From Achromobacter denitrificans NBRC 15125 (lineage in GTDB: Bacteria > Pseudomonadota > Gammaproteobacteria > Burkholderiales > Burkholderiaceae_B): a stretch of 64,000 nt of DNA. The translations under genes and the position numbers were made by a program. Positions 1 to 8,813 of the stretch are shown piece after piece. Location of the stretch: positions 31,045-95,044 of the forward strand of contig NZ_BCTQ01000026.1 in assembly GCF_001571365.1 (NCBI RefSeq), written 5' to 3'. Position 1 is the stretch's first letter, and every line of letters begins with the position of its first letter. The notes under the pieces were generated by a model. The model had not been told where the DNA came from and searched no databases. It saw only the letters and a list, made by a program, of their open reading frames with translations.

Positions 1-605
1 TCGTGGTGACGGTGCCCCACAAGGAAAACGCGGCCGCCCTGTGCGATGCCCTGACGCCCTCCGCCCGCCTGAGCGGCGCGGTCAATGCCGTTCGCCTGCG
101 CGACGGCGTGCTGACCGGCGGCAATTTCGACGGCCTGGGCTTCGTGGCCGGGCTGCGCGGCCAGGGCCACGACCCCGCCGGCCGCCACGTCTACCTGGCC
201 GGCCTGGGCGGCGCGGGCAAGGCCATCGCCTGCGCCATCGCGGACGCCGGCCCCGCCAGCCTGCGTCTGTACAACCGCAGCGCCGACAAGGCCGCGTCCT
301 TCGCCGAACATCTCGCCCGCCACTATCCCGGGCTGGCCGTCAGCGTCGCCAGCGCGGCGCCCGCCCCTTGCGATATCGCCATCAACGCCACCTCGCTGGG
401 CCTGAACGACACCGATCCCCTGCCCTTCCAGCTGGACGCCCTGGCGCCCGGCACCGTCGTCGCCGACGCCGTGATGAGCCGCGTCGACACGCCGCTGCTG
501 CGCGCCGCGGCCGAGCGAGGCTGCCGCGCGCATCCGGGCCTGTACATGCTGGAAGGACAGATCGCAGAAATTGCCCGATTCCTGGGCATACAAGAGCCGC
601 GATAA
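1..605 (+). CDS. Shikimate dehydrogenase family protein (3' part)
   Basis: The gene enters from the left edge, so its N-terminus is missing; about 200 residues are visible. Family motifs appear in order: TVPHK with the catalytic lysine (visible residue 7), GAVNAV, GNFDGLGF with the conserved aspartate, the Rossmann loop LAGLGGAGKA, an NRS cofactor-binding segment, NATSLG, and the C-terminal GLYMLEGQ. AroE-type enzymes reduce 3-dehydroshikimate with NADPH, and relatives oxidise quinate or shikimate. Where AroE usually has N-T-D this protein has N-F-D, so it may be a paralogue rather than the biosynthetic enzyme. The next gene starts only 55 bp downstream, and the neighbours are an importer and oxidoreductases, which favours a catabolic role. 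The family is confident, the substrate unknown. Confidence 0.85.
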   Translation, partial: VVTVPHKENAAALCDALTPSARLSGAVNAVRLRDGVLTGGNFDGLGFVAGLRGQGHDPAGRHVYLAGLGGAGKAIACAIADAGPASLRLYNRSADKAASFAEHLARHYPGLAVSVASAAPAPCDIAINATSLGLNDTDPLPFQLDALAPGTVVADAVMSRVDTPLLRAAAERGCRAHPGLYMLEGQIAEIARFLGIQEPR

Positions 606-660
606 GCGCGCTTGATTGATCCACGGACTCACCCACTCCCGTCCCACGGAGGAGACACAC

Positions 661-1896
661 ATGAAGTTGGCTTTCACTTCCGGCCTGCTGTGCCTGGCCG
701 GCATCGCGGCATCCGCCCAAGCCGCGCCCGTCAAGATCGGCCTGATCGAAACGCTGTCGGGCCCGCAGGCCTCGACCGGCCTGATGTTCCGCGCCGCGGT
801 CAAGTATGAACTGGACCGCATCAACGCCGCAGGCGGCTGGAACGGCCAGCCGCTGGAACTGGTCGAGTTCGACAACCAGGGCGGCCCCGTCGGCGCGTCC
901 GACCGCTTCCGCGCCGCCGCCGCCGAAGGCGTCCAGATCCTGGTGCAGGGTTCCTCCTCGGCGATTTCCGGACAGTTGACCGAAGACGTGCGCAAACACA
1001 ACCTGCGCAATCCGGGCAAGGAAGTCGTGTTCCTGAACGTGGGCGGCGAAGCCCTGGAACTGACCGGCCAGAAGTGCCACTTCTACCACTTCCGCTTCAC
1101 CACCAACGCCGACCTGCGCGTGAAGGCCCTGGCCTCGGTCATGTCGGCCGACGGCACGCTGGGCAAGCGCGTCTACGCCATCAACCAGAACTACTCCTGG
1201 GGCCAGGACATGGAAGGCGCCACCGAGCGCTTCGCCAAGCAGTACGGCTATGAAGTGGTGGGCAAGACCCTGCACGAAGTCAACAAAATCCAGGACTTCG
1301 CGCCTTACGTGGCGCGCATCCGCTCGTCCAACCCGGACACCGTGATCACCGGCAACTGGTCCAACGACCTGCTGCTCCTGATGAAGGCCACGCAGGCCGC
1401 CGGCCTCAAGGTCCGCTTCGCCACCGTGTTCCTGGACCAGGTGGGCAACCTGGCCAACGCCGGCGACGTCGCGCTGGGCCACTACATCGCCCACCCGTAC
1501 AACATCGAGGCGGCGGGCGAGGAAGGCGCGAAGTTCGCCGAGGACTACAAGGCCAAGACCGGCCACTACCCCAGCTACACCGAGCCGCAGACCGTGATCG
1601 GCATCACCTTCCTGGGCGAGGCGCTCAAGCAGGTCAAGCCGCAGGACGGCAAGCTGTCCGTGCCGGAACTGGCCCGCGCGCTGGAAAAGGTCACCTACAC
1701 CTCGCCGCTGGGCACCTACACCATGCGCGCCGAAGACCACCAGGTGCAGCTGCCCATGGTGGTGTCCAAGGTCAGCAAGAACGCCAAGTACAAGGCCGAC
1801 GGCACCGACATGGGCTTCGAGCCGGTGAAGGTGCTGGCCGCGGCCGACGTGTCCGCGCCGGCCCAGGCGACCTGCAAGATGCAGCGTCCCAACTGA
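661..1896 (+). CDS. Branched-chain amino acid-type ABC transporter, periplasmic substrate-binding protein
   Basis: The product is 411 residues and starts at an ATG preceded by GGAGGAG. An upstream in-frame start at 616 lacks a signal sequence. Residues 1-21 form a signal peptide ending AQA, so the mature protein is periplasmic. The mature start VKIGLIETLSGPQAS and the following pattern fit the Peripla_BP_6 (LivK-like) family, which delivers amino acids, amides, aromatic acids or other small organic acids to a Liv permease. The rest of the importer lies directly downstream, after a strong hairpin. The ligand cannot be read from sequence; the catabolic genes behind it suggest an organic acid or oxygenated compound. 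Confidence 0.9.
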   Translation: MKLAFTSGLLCLAGIAASAQAAPVKIGLIETLSGPQASTGLMFRAAVKYELDRINAAGGWNGQPLELVEFDNQGGPVGASDRFRAAAAEGVQILVQGSSSAISGQLTEDVRKHNLRNPGKEVVFLNVGGEALELTGQKCHFYHFRFTTNADLRVKALASVMSADGTLGKRVYAINQNYSWGQDMEGATERFAKQYGYEVVGKTLHEVNKIQDFAPYVARIRSSNPDTVITGNWSNDLLLLMKATQAAGLKVRFATVFLDQVGNLANAGDVALGHYIAHPYNIEAAGEEGAKFAEDYKAKTGHYPSYTEPQTVIGITFLGEALKQVKPQDGKLSVPELARALEKVTYTSPLGTYTMRAEDHQVQLPMVVSKVSKNAKYKADGTDMGFEPVKVLAAADVSAPAQATCKMQRPN

Positions 1897-1901
1897 CGGT
1901 C

Positions 1902-1969
1902 CGCGCGTCCGGCGCCCTGGCTTCCGGGGCTCTACGCCGCGCCCCGCGCCAGCGGGCGCCGGACGCGCG
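1902..1969 (+). promoter_or_regulatory. Long hairpin between binding-protein and permease genes
   Basis: The arms 1902-1917 and 1954-1969 are perfect 16-bp inverted repeats (left arm CGCGCGTCCGGCGCCC). The 36-nt loop can fold further (GGGGC with GCCCC). The left arm begins 6 nt after the binding-protein stop codon. No T-run follows, so it looks more like an mRNA-stabilising or attenuating element than a full terminator. That arrangement would give more binding protein than permease. Confidence 0.7.
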
Positions 1970-2086
1970 ACCCGTCGCTGCCTCTCGCAAACAAAACAAG
2001 CGCACCCCCGGCGCGGGCCGGAAAAACCCGGTGCGCGGTCGCTCGCAAGACGTCCGGCGTCTTAGCGCAAGAATACTGGAGCGGAC

Positions 2087-3028
2087 ATGGAATACTTTAC
2101 CGTCTCGCTGTTGAACGGCGTGATTTACGGCCTGCTGCTATTCATGGTGTCGGCAGGCCTGACACTGATTTTCGGGATGATGGGTGTGCTGAACTTCGCG
2201 CACGCATCGTTCTACATGATAGGCGCGTACGCCGCCTATACCCTGACGCCGGTCACCGGCTTCTGGATGGCGCTGGTGCTCGCCACGATCATCGCGGGCG
2301 TGCTGGGCATGGGCGTGGAGCGCTTTTTCCTGCGCCGCGTCCACAAGTTCGGCCACGCGCAGGAACTGCTGGTGACTTTCGGCCTGGCCTTCATCGTGGC
2401 CGAGCTCATCAAGCTCTTCTACGGCGATTTCCCGGTCGACTACCGCGTGCCGCAGTTCCTGAACTTCGCCGCCTTCCGAGTATTCGACGCCGACTACCCC
2501 TTCTACCGCCTGCTGATGGGCGGCGTGTCGTTGGCGATGTTCGCCGTGATCTACCTGCTGCTGTCGCGCACCCGCGTCGGCATCGTGGTGCGCTCGGCCA
2601 TCTACCGCCCGCGCATGGCGGAAGCGCTGGGCCATAACGTGCCGCTGGTGTTCATGAGCGTGTTCGGCGTGGGCGCGGCGATGGCCGGCCTGGCCGGCGC
2701 GGTCGCCGGCGCGTTCTACACCACCAACCCGAACATGGCGCTGGAACTCGGCGTGCTGGTATTCGTGGTGGTCGTGGTGGGCGGCCTGGGCTCGCTCGAA
2801 GGCGCGATGATCGCGTCGCTGCTGATCGGCCTGATCAGTTCCTTTTCCGTCGGCATCGACGCCAGCCTGGCCACCCTCTTCGGCCTGTTCGGCGCCGGCG
2901 AGTGGGCCGAGAGCGTGGGCGGCCTGATGACCGTCAAGATTTCCAGCCTGGCGGCTACCCTGCCCTTCCTGCTGATGCTGGTGGTGCTGCTGGTCAAGCC
3001 CTCGGGCCTCAAGGGAGAACAGGCATGA
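2087..3028 (+). CDS. Branched-chain amino acid-type ABC transporter permease (LivH family)
   Basis: This 313-residue integral membrane protein has the usual LivH length. It shows family segments NGVIYGLLLFMVSAGLTLIF near the N-terminus and the GGLGSLEGA loop near residue 230, close to the cytoplasmic coupling loop that contacts the ATPases. Together with the next gene it would form the inner-membrane channel. It sits 190 bp after the binding-protein gene, with the hairpin in the gap, and its stop codon overlaps the next start by 4 nt (ATGA). Family assignment is firm; the substrate is not determined. Confidence 0.9.
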   Translation: MEYFTVSLLNGVIYGLLLFMVSAGLTLIFGMMGVLNFAHASFYMIGAYAAYTLTPVTGFWMALVLATIIAGVLGMGVERFFLRRVHKFGHAQELLVTFGLAFIVAELIKLFYGDFPVDYRVPQFLNFAAFRVFDADYPFYRLLMGGVSLAMFAVIYLLLSRTRVGIVVRSAIYRPRMAEALGHNVPLVFMSVFGVGAAMAGLAGAVAGAFYTTNPNMALELGVLVFVVVVVGGLGSLEGAMIASLLIGLISSFSVGIDASLATLFGLFGAGEWAESVGGLMTVKISSLAATLPFLLMLVVLLVKPSGLKGEQA

Positions 3029-4293
3029 GCCAGACCCGTCGCGCTTCCGGGGCGCTCCTGCTGATTCTCTGCGTGGCCGCGCTGTGCGCGCTGCCCTGGC
3101 TGCTGCCTCCGGGCCAGCTGGTGGCCGCGGTGCAGATGCTGATCGCCGCATTGTTCGCCTGCGCCTTCAACCTGCTGGCCGGCCAGGGCGGCATGCTGTC
3201 CTTCGGCCATGCCGCCTATTTCGGCGTGGGCACCTTCGCCACCATCCACGCCATGAACGCGCTGGGCGGCGCGGGCCTGCTGCCCACGCCCCTGATGCCG
3301 CTGGCCGGCGGCGTGGCCGGGCTGCTGTTCGGCCTGGTCGCGGGCTGGTTCGCCACCATGCGGGCCGGCGTGTACTTCTCGATGATCACGCTGGCGCTGG
3401 CCGAGCTGCTGCACGCGCTCGCCCCGCACCTGAAAAGCGTGTTCGGCGGCGAGGCGGGCCTGTCCGCCATGCGCATGCCGGCCTGGGGCTTTACCTTCGG
3501 CTCCGACATCGAGGTCTACTTCCTGGTGCTGGCCTGGGTTCTAGTATCGCTGGCCGCGCTCTACGGCCTGACCCGCACGCCGCTGGGCAGGCTGACGCTG
3601 GGCCTGCGCGAGAACGCCCACCGCCTGCGCTACCTGGGCTACCGCCCGCACACGCTCAAGACCATGGTGTTCGCGCTGTCGGCCATGTTCGCGGGCATCG
3701 CGGGCGGCCTGCAGGCCCTGAACATCGAGGCCGGCAACTACGTGCTGTTCGAGGTCAAGCTGTCCACCGACGCGGTGCTGTTCGCCTACATCGGCGGCGT
3801 GAACGCCTTCCTCGGCCCCGTGCTGGGCGCCTCCATCCTCACCTTCCTGTCGCAGACGCTCGCCGACATCACGCGGTCCTGGCTGCTGTACCAGGGCATC
3901 CTGTTCGTGCTGGTGATGCTGTTCGTGCCGGACGGGCTGGTCGGCCTGGTGCAACGCGCCGCCAAGTCGCTGCGCGAACGCGGCCTGGCCAGCTGGCTGC
4001 CGCGCGCCGCCGTGTCGGTCGCGGCCGGCCTGCTGCTGACCTGCGCCACCGTTTTCTCGGTGGAAATGCTGCAACGCATGTTCGCCCGCGATTACCGCGC
4101 GCTGCTGGAGATGAACCCCGATGCGGGCTGGCCGCCCATCCCGCTGTTCGGCCAGGACTGGGCGCCGCTGGCGCCGTCCACCTGGCTGATTCCGCTGGCG
4201 CTGTTCGGCCTGGGCCTCGCGGCCTGCCGATGGGCGCTGGTCCTGTGGCGCGACGACGCCGAAGCCGCACCCGCGCTGGAGGCCGCGAAATGA
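3025..4293 (+). CDS. Branched-chain amino acid-type ABC transporter permease (LivM family), C-terminally extended
   Basis: The chosen ATG overlaps the livH stop as ATGA; an upstream in-frame extension would run through livH. The 422-residue product has the LivM core, with FNLLAGQGGMLSFGHAAYFG near residue 50 and IGGVNAFLGPVLGA near residue 255. LivM proteins are usually about 320-360 residues. Here, after the normal end around residue 320, about 100 more residues contain two hydrophobic stretches separated by a polar, proline-rich loop. The extension could be an extra membrane module and is the unusual part of this transporter. Confidence 0.88.
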   Translation: MSQTRRASGALLLILCVAALCALPWLLPPGQLVAAVQMLIAALFACAFNLLAGQGGMLSFGHAAYFGVGTFATIHAMNALGGAGLLPTPLMPLAGGVAGLLFGLVAGWFATMRAGVYFSMITLALAELLHALAPHLKSVFGGEAGLSAMRMPAWGFTFGSDIEVYFLVLAWVLVSLAALYGLTRTPLGRLTLGLRENAHRLRYLGYRPHTLKTMVFALSAMFAGIAGGLQALNIEAGNYVLFEVKLSTDAVLFAYIGGVNAFLGPVLGASILTFLSQTLADITRSWLLYQGILFVLVMLFVPDGLVGLVQRAAKSLRERGLASWLPRAAVSVAAGLLLTCATVFSVEMLQRMFARDYRALLEMNPDAGWPPIPLFGQDWAPLAPSTWLIPLALFGLGLAACRWALVLWRDDAEAAPALEAAK

Positions 4294-5042
4294 GCCACGA
4301 AATCCTGACCCTCACCGACGTGCGCAAGTCGTTCGGCGACGCGCAGATCATCCGCGGCGTGAACCTCAAGGTGGAAGCCGGCGAACGCCATGCCGTCATC
4401 GGCCCCAACGGCGCCGGCAAGTCCACGCTGTTCCACCTGATGTCGGGTTCGTTCGCGCCCACCTCGGGCGACATCAGCCTGAATTCGCGCCCGATCGGCG
4501 GCCTCCCGCCGGAACGCATCAATCGCCTGGGCCTGGCGCGCTCGTTCCAGATCACCAACGTCTTCCCGCGCCTGTCGGTGCGCGAAAACCTGCGCCTGGC
4601 GGTGCTGCGCATGCACGGCCTGGTCTACAACTTCTGGCGCCCGATCGCCCGCAATCGCGCGGTGAACGAGGACGTCGACCGCCTGCTGGAAAAAGTGCGT
4701 CTGACGGAAAAGCGCGACACCGCGGCCGGCGACCTCAATTATTCGGAGCAGCGTTCGCTCGAAATCGGCATGACGCTGGCCTCGCGCCCCCGGGTCATCC
4801 TGCTGGACGAGCCCATGGCGGGCATGTCGCAGCACGAAGTGGACTACACGGTCGAACTGATCAAGGACGTCACGCGCGACTGCACGCTGCTGATCGTGGA
4901 ACACGATATGCAGGTGGTGTTCTCGCTGGCCGACCGCATCAGCGTGCTGGTGTACGGCGAAATCCTCGCCACCGGCACGCCCGCCGACATCCGCGGCGAC
5001 GCCCGCGTGCGCGAAGCCTACCTGGGAGAGGAAACGGTATGA
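4290..5042 (+). CDS. ABC transporter ATP-binding protein (LivG family)
   Basis: The ATG overlaps the livM stop by 4 nt. The 250-residue ATPase has Walker A GPNGAGKST at residues 38-46, a degenerate signature segment LNYSEQRSLEI typical of LivG proteins, and Walker B VILLDEP followed by an H-loop (VEHDM). It should hydrolyse ATP on the cytoplasmic side of the LivH/LivM pair. The family is clear from these motifs and from the operon. Confidence 0.92.
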   Translation: MSHEILTLTDVRKSFGDAQIIRGVNLKVEAGERHAVIGPNGAGKSTLFHLMSGSFAPTSGDISLNSRPIGGLPPERINRLGLARSFQITNVFPRLSVRENLRLAVLRMHGLVYNFWRPIARNRAVNEDVDRLLEKVRLTEKRDTAAGDLNYSEQRSLEIGMTLASRPRVILLDEPMAGMSQHEVDYTVELIKDVTRDCTLLIVEHDMQVVFSLADRISVLVYGEILATGTPADIRGDARVREAYLGEETV

Positions 5043-5770
5043 GCACCCCGATGAATACGTCCGCCCCTCTCTTGAGCCTGCGCGGCGTGCATGCCCACTA
5101 CGGCAAGAGCCACATCCTGCACGGCATCGACCTTTCCATCGGCCGCGGCGAAGTCGTGAGCCTGCTGGGCCGCAACGGCGCGGGCCGCTCCACCACCATG
5201 AAGAGCATCATGGGGCTGGTGGACGTGACCGGCGGCCACATCGCCATCGAAGGCCGCGACATCACCAACAAGCGCCCCTTCGAGGTCGCCCGCGCCGGGC
5301 TGGGGTTCGTGCCTGAAGAACGCGAAGTGTTCGCCAACCTCACCGTGGACGAGAACCTGCGCATGGGCGAGCAGCCCAAGCGCGACGACGCGCCCTTCTG
5401 GTCGGTGGACCAGATGTTCGACTACTTCCCGCGCCTGAAGGAACGCCGCGGCACCAAGGCGGGCAACCTGTCGGGCGGCGAACAGCAGATGCTGACCATG
5501 TGCCGCTCGCTGCTGGGCAACCCCAAGATCATGCTGATCGACGAGCCCACCGAGGGCCTGGCCCCCAAGATCGTGGAAGTGATCGCCGACGTGATCCGCG
5601 ACATCCACAAGCGCGGCGTGTCCGTGCTGCTGGTGGAACAGAAGCTGACCATCGCGCTCAAGGTTTCCACCCGCGTGAGCGTGATGGGCCACGGCCGCAT
5701 CGTTTTCGAAGGACCGCCCGCGCAGCTGCATGAGCGCCAGGACGTCGTCCAGGAATGGCTGGCGGTCTGA
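5039..5770 (+). CDS. ABC transporter ATP-binding protein (LivF family) with Arg in Walker A
   Basis: This 243-residue protein overlaps livG by 4 nt. It shows LSGGEQQML (signature), ILIDEP-like Walker B (IMLIDEPTEGL) and LLVEQ, all typical of LivF. The Walker A loop reads GRNGAGRSTT, so the normally invariant lysine is arginine at residue 50 (codon 5186-5188, CGC). The second LivF in this window has the normal lysine. I recall other LivF proteins with GRNG.GRSTT, so the change is probably tolerated, but it could alter ATP turnover. Confidence 0.92.
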   Translation: MSTPMNTSAPLLSLRGVHAHYGKSHILHGIDLSIGRGEVVSLLGRNGAGRSTTMKSIMGLVDVTGGHIAIEGRDITNKRPFEVARAGLGFVPEEREVFANLTVDENLRMGEQPKRDDAPFWSVDQMFDYFPRLKERRGTKAGNLSGGEQQMLTMCRSLLGNPKIMLIDEPTEGLAPKIVEVIADVIRDIHKRGVSVLLVEQKLTIALKVSTRVSVMGHGRIVFEGPPAQLHERQDVVQEWLAV

Positions 5771-5804
5771 CCGCCGGCGCCCCTCTCCCTACAGGCACCC
5801 CATC

Positions 5805-6593
5805 GTGGACAACACCAACCAACCCCTCCATCCCGAGCTGCGCGGCCTATCGGTCGTGATCACCGGCGGCGCCAAGGGCATCGGCCTGGCCACCGCGCAG
5901 GCGTTCGCGCGCCAGGGCGCGCGCGTCGCGCTGCTGGACATGGACGCCGCCGCGCTGAACGAAGCCGTCGCCGGGCTCGCCGCGCAGGGCGCCGAGGCCC
6001 TGGCCTGCCAGGCCTCGGTCACCGACGCCGACGCCGTCGAACGCGCCTTCGCGCAGGTGGAACAGGCCTATGGCCGCATCGACGTGCTGGTCAACAACGC
6101 CGGCGTGTCGGCCAACAAGCCCACGCTGGAAGTCAGCGTGGACGAATGGCGCCGCGCCGTGGACATCAACCTGACCGGCGTGTTCCTGTGCGCCCAGGCC
6201 GCCGGCCGCCGCATGGTGCCGGCCGGCTCCGGCGCCATCGTCAACCTGGCCTCCATGTACGGCGTGGTGGCCGCGCCCGACCGCGCCGCCTACTGCGCCA
6301 CCAAGGGCGCGGTCGTGCTGCTGACCGAGACGCTCGCCGTGGAGTGGGGCCCCGCCGGCGTGCGCGTGAACGCGCTGGCGCCGGGCTACGTGGAAACGGA
6401 CCTGGTGCGCGACCTGGCCGCCCGCGGCCGCCTCGATCCCGAGCGCCTCAAGCAGCGCACGCCGCTGCGGCGCCTGGCGCAGCCGGCCGAGATGGCCGAC
6501 CTGGCGGTGTTCCTGGCCTCGCGCCAGGCCGCCTACATCACCGGACACACCCTGGTGGCCGACGGCGGCTGGAGCCGCTACAGCTACCTTTAA
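5805..6593 (+). CDS. SDR family oxidoreductase
   Basis: The chosen start is GTG at 5805, just before the coding pattern begins; an earlier in-frame start at 5730 would overlap livF. The 262-residue product has the cofactor motif TGGAKGIG at residues 20-27, NNAG, a conserved serine region and the YCATK catalytic tetrad, and ends in a typical DGGWSRY tail. It is a classical NAD(P)-dependent alcohol or ketone dehydrogenase. Its position between the importer and the E1 gene suggests it oxidises the imported compound to a ketone or diketone before the dehydrogenase complex acts. Confidence 0.9.
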   Translation: MDNTNQPLHPELRGLSVVITGGAKGIGLATAQAFARQGARVALLDMDAAALNEAVAGLAAQGAEALACQASVTDADAVERAFAQVEQAYGRIDVLVNNAGVSANKPTLEVSVDEWRRAVDINLTGVFLCAQAAGRRMVPAGSGAIVNLASMYGVVAAPDRAAYCATKGAVVLLTETLAVEWGPAGVRVNALAPGYVETDLVRDLAARGRLDPERLKQRTPLRRLAQPAEMADLAVFLASRQAAYITGHTLVADGGWSRYSYL

Positions 6594-6629
6594 CCGCAAG
6601 ACGCCTACCCCTATTCTGGAGATTCATTC

Positions 6630-8813
6630 ATGGCCACCTACCAACCGCTTGGTTCCCAGGCGCCCTGGCGGCAACTGACGGTCGAAGCCAAGGACTGGCA
6701 ACAGGCGGATCCCGCCTTGCTGGGCACCATGCTGACCCAGCTGCACTGGATCCGCGCCTTCGAAGAAGCCGTGCTGGACCTGGCGGCGGAAGGCCTCGTG
6801 CACGGCCCCGCCCACTCGTCCGTGGGCCAGGAAGGCGGCGCGGTCGGCTCGGTGCTGGCGCTGGGCGCCGGCGACCAGATCAACGGCTCGCACCGCGGCC
6901 ACCACCAGTTCCTGGCCAAGGCGCTGCAACACGTCGCGCCGCTGGGCCTGGACCCGCGCAATCCGCTCACGCCCGCCATCGACGAAGTGCTGCAGAAGAC
7001 GCTGGCCGAGATCATGGGCCTGGCCCAGGGCTATTGCCGCGGCCGCGGGGGCAGCATGCACCTGCGCTGGCTGGAAGCGGGCGCGCTGGGCACCAACGCC
7101 ATCGTCGGCGGCGGCGTTCCGCTGGCCGCGGGCGCCGGCTGGGCCCACAAGCACGCGGGCACCGACCGCGTGGCGGTCACGTACTTCGGCGACGGCGCGG
7201 TGAACATCGGTTCCGTGCTCGAAACCATGAACCTGACCGCGGCCTGGAAGACGCCGCTGTGCTTCTTCATCGAAAACAACCGCTACGCCGTGTCCACCAC
7301 GGTGGAAGAGTCCACCGCCGAGCCGCGGCTGTCGGCGCGCGGCCAGGCCTTCAACATCCCCGCCTGGCAGGTCGACGGCATGGACCCGCTGGCGGTCTAC
7401 CTCGCCATGTCGGAGGCCGTTGCCCACATGCGCGCCGGCCACGGCCCCACCATCATCGAAGTGGACGTGTACCGCTTCTTCCACCAGAACGGCCCCTTCC
7501 CCGGCAGCGCTTTCGGCTACCGCAGCAAGGACGAGGAAGCGCAATGGCGCCGGCGCGACCCGCTGGACCGGATCGCCGTCGAGATGATCGGTCGCGGCCT
7601 GATCTCGCAAGCCGAGATCGACGCGCTGCGCCAGCGTTGCAAGGAAGTGATGAAAGAGGTGTCCGGCCGCCTGACCGAAGCCGCCGACGGCGGCAAGCGC
7701 CGCGTGCGCGCCGACCTGTGGCCCAGCCCCGACTTCCGCGACGTGGGCCTGCGCAGCGACGGCTCGGAGCTGGCCGGCCTGCGCTACCAGGAAGCCGCCG
7801 ACTATGCCGGCCAGTCCGTTGAACGCAAGTTCGTTGACGCAGTGGCCGACGTGCTGGATCGCCGCATGGAAACCGACGGCGGCGTGGTCGTGCTGGGCGA
7901 GGACGTGCACCGCCTGAAGGGCGGCACCAACGGCGCCACCCGCGGCCTGAAGGACAAGTACCCCGACCGCGTGCTGGGCACCCCCATCTCCGAGAACGCC
8001 TTCGCCGGCCTGGGCGGCGGCCTGGCCATGGACGGCCGCTACAAGCCCATCGTGGAATTCATGTACCCCGACTTCATGTGGGTCGCGGCCGACCAGATCT
8101 TCAACCAGATCGGCAAGGCCCGCCACATGTTCGGCGGCGACATCGACGTGCCCTTCGTGCTGCGCACCAAGGTCGCGATGGGCACGGGCTACGGCTCTCA
8201 GCACTCGATGGATCCGGCCGGCATCTTCGCCACGGCCCCGGGCTGGCGCATCGTCGCGCCGTCCACCCCGTACGAGTACGTCGGGCTGATGAACACCGCG
8301 CTGGCCTCCAAGGATCCGGTGCTGGTGATCGAGCACGTGGACCTGTACGCCTCGTCCGGCGAAGTTCCGACGGACGACCTGGACTATGCCATTCCGTTCG
8401 GCAAGGCCCGCGTGCGCCGCGAGGGCAGCAAGGTCACCATCCTGACCTACCTGTCCATGGTCACCCGCGCGCTCAAGGCCGCCGAGGAAGCGGGCGTGGA
8501 CGCCGAGATCATCGACCTGCGCACCCTGGACCGCGCCAGCCTGGACTGGGACACCATCGGCGCCAGCATCCAGAAAACCAACAACGTGCTGATCGTGGAA
8601 CAGGGCGCCCGCGGCACCTCCTACGGCGCGATGCTGGCCGACGAGATCCAGCGCCGCTGGTTCGACTGGCTGGACCAGCCCGTCAAGCGCGTGACCGGCG
8701 GCGAAGCCTCGCCCAGCATCTCCAAGGTGCTGGAGCGCGCGGCCTTCGCCGACACCGAGGAAGTCGTGGCCGGCCTGGAAGACGTGCTGGCCGACCTGGG
8801 GGAAAAGGCATGA
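6630..8813 (+). CDS. Fused thiamine-diphosphate dehydrogenase E1 alpha/beta (2-oxo acid or acetoin type)
   Basis: This single 727-residue chain joins what are usually two proteins. Residues about 30-350 are the alpha part, with the thiamine-diphosphate motif GDGAVN at 187-192 followed by the IENN end of the same motif. Residues about 395-727 are the beta part (FVDAVADVLDRRM, LGEDVHRLKGG, ENAFAGLGGGLAMDG, then a transketolase C-terminal domain). E1 decarboxylates a 2-oxo acid, or cleaves acetoin-like diketones, and passes the acyl group to E2 lipoyl. E2 and E3 follow in the same operon, so the complex is complete. Which substrate it takes is not readable from sequence. Confidence 0.9.
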   Translation: MATYQPLGSQAPWRQLTVEAKDWQQADPALLGTMLTQLHWIRAFEEAVLDLAAEGLVHGPAHSSVGQEGGAVGSVLALGAGDQINGSHRGHHQFLAKALQHVAPLGLDPRNPLTPAIDEVLQKTLAEIMGLAQGYCRGRGGSMHLRWLEAGALGTNAIVGGGVPLAAGAGWAHKHAGTDRVAVTYFGDGAVNIGSVLETMNLTAAWKTPLCFFIENNRYAVSTTVEESTAEPRLSARGQAFNIPAWQVDGMDPLAVYLAMSEAVAHMRAGHGPTIIEVDVYRFFHQNGPFPGSAFGYRSKDEEAQWRRRDPLDRIAVEMIGRGLISQAEIDALRQRCKEVMKEVSGRLTEAADGGKRRVRADLWPSPDFRDVGLRSDGSELAGLRYQEAADYAGQSVERKFVDAVADVLDRRMETDGGVVVLGEDVHRLKGGTNGATRGLKDKYPDRVLGTPISENAFAGLGGGLAMDGRYKPIVEFMYPDFMWVAADQIFNQIGKARHMFGGDIDVPFVLRTKVAMGTGYGSQHSMDPAGIFATAPGWRIVAPSTPYEYVGLMNTALASKDPVLVIEHVDLYASSGEVPTDDLDYAIPFGKARVRREGSKVTILTYLSMVTRALKAAEEAGVDAEIIDLRTLDRASLDWDTIGASIQKTNNVLIVEQGARGTSYGAMLADEIQRRWFDWLDQPVKRVTGGEASPSISKVLERAAFADTEEVVAGLEDVLADLGEKA

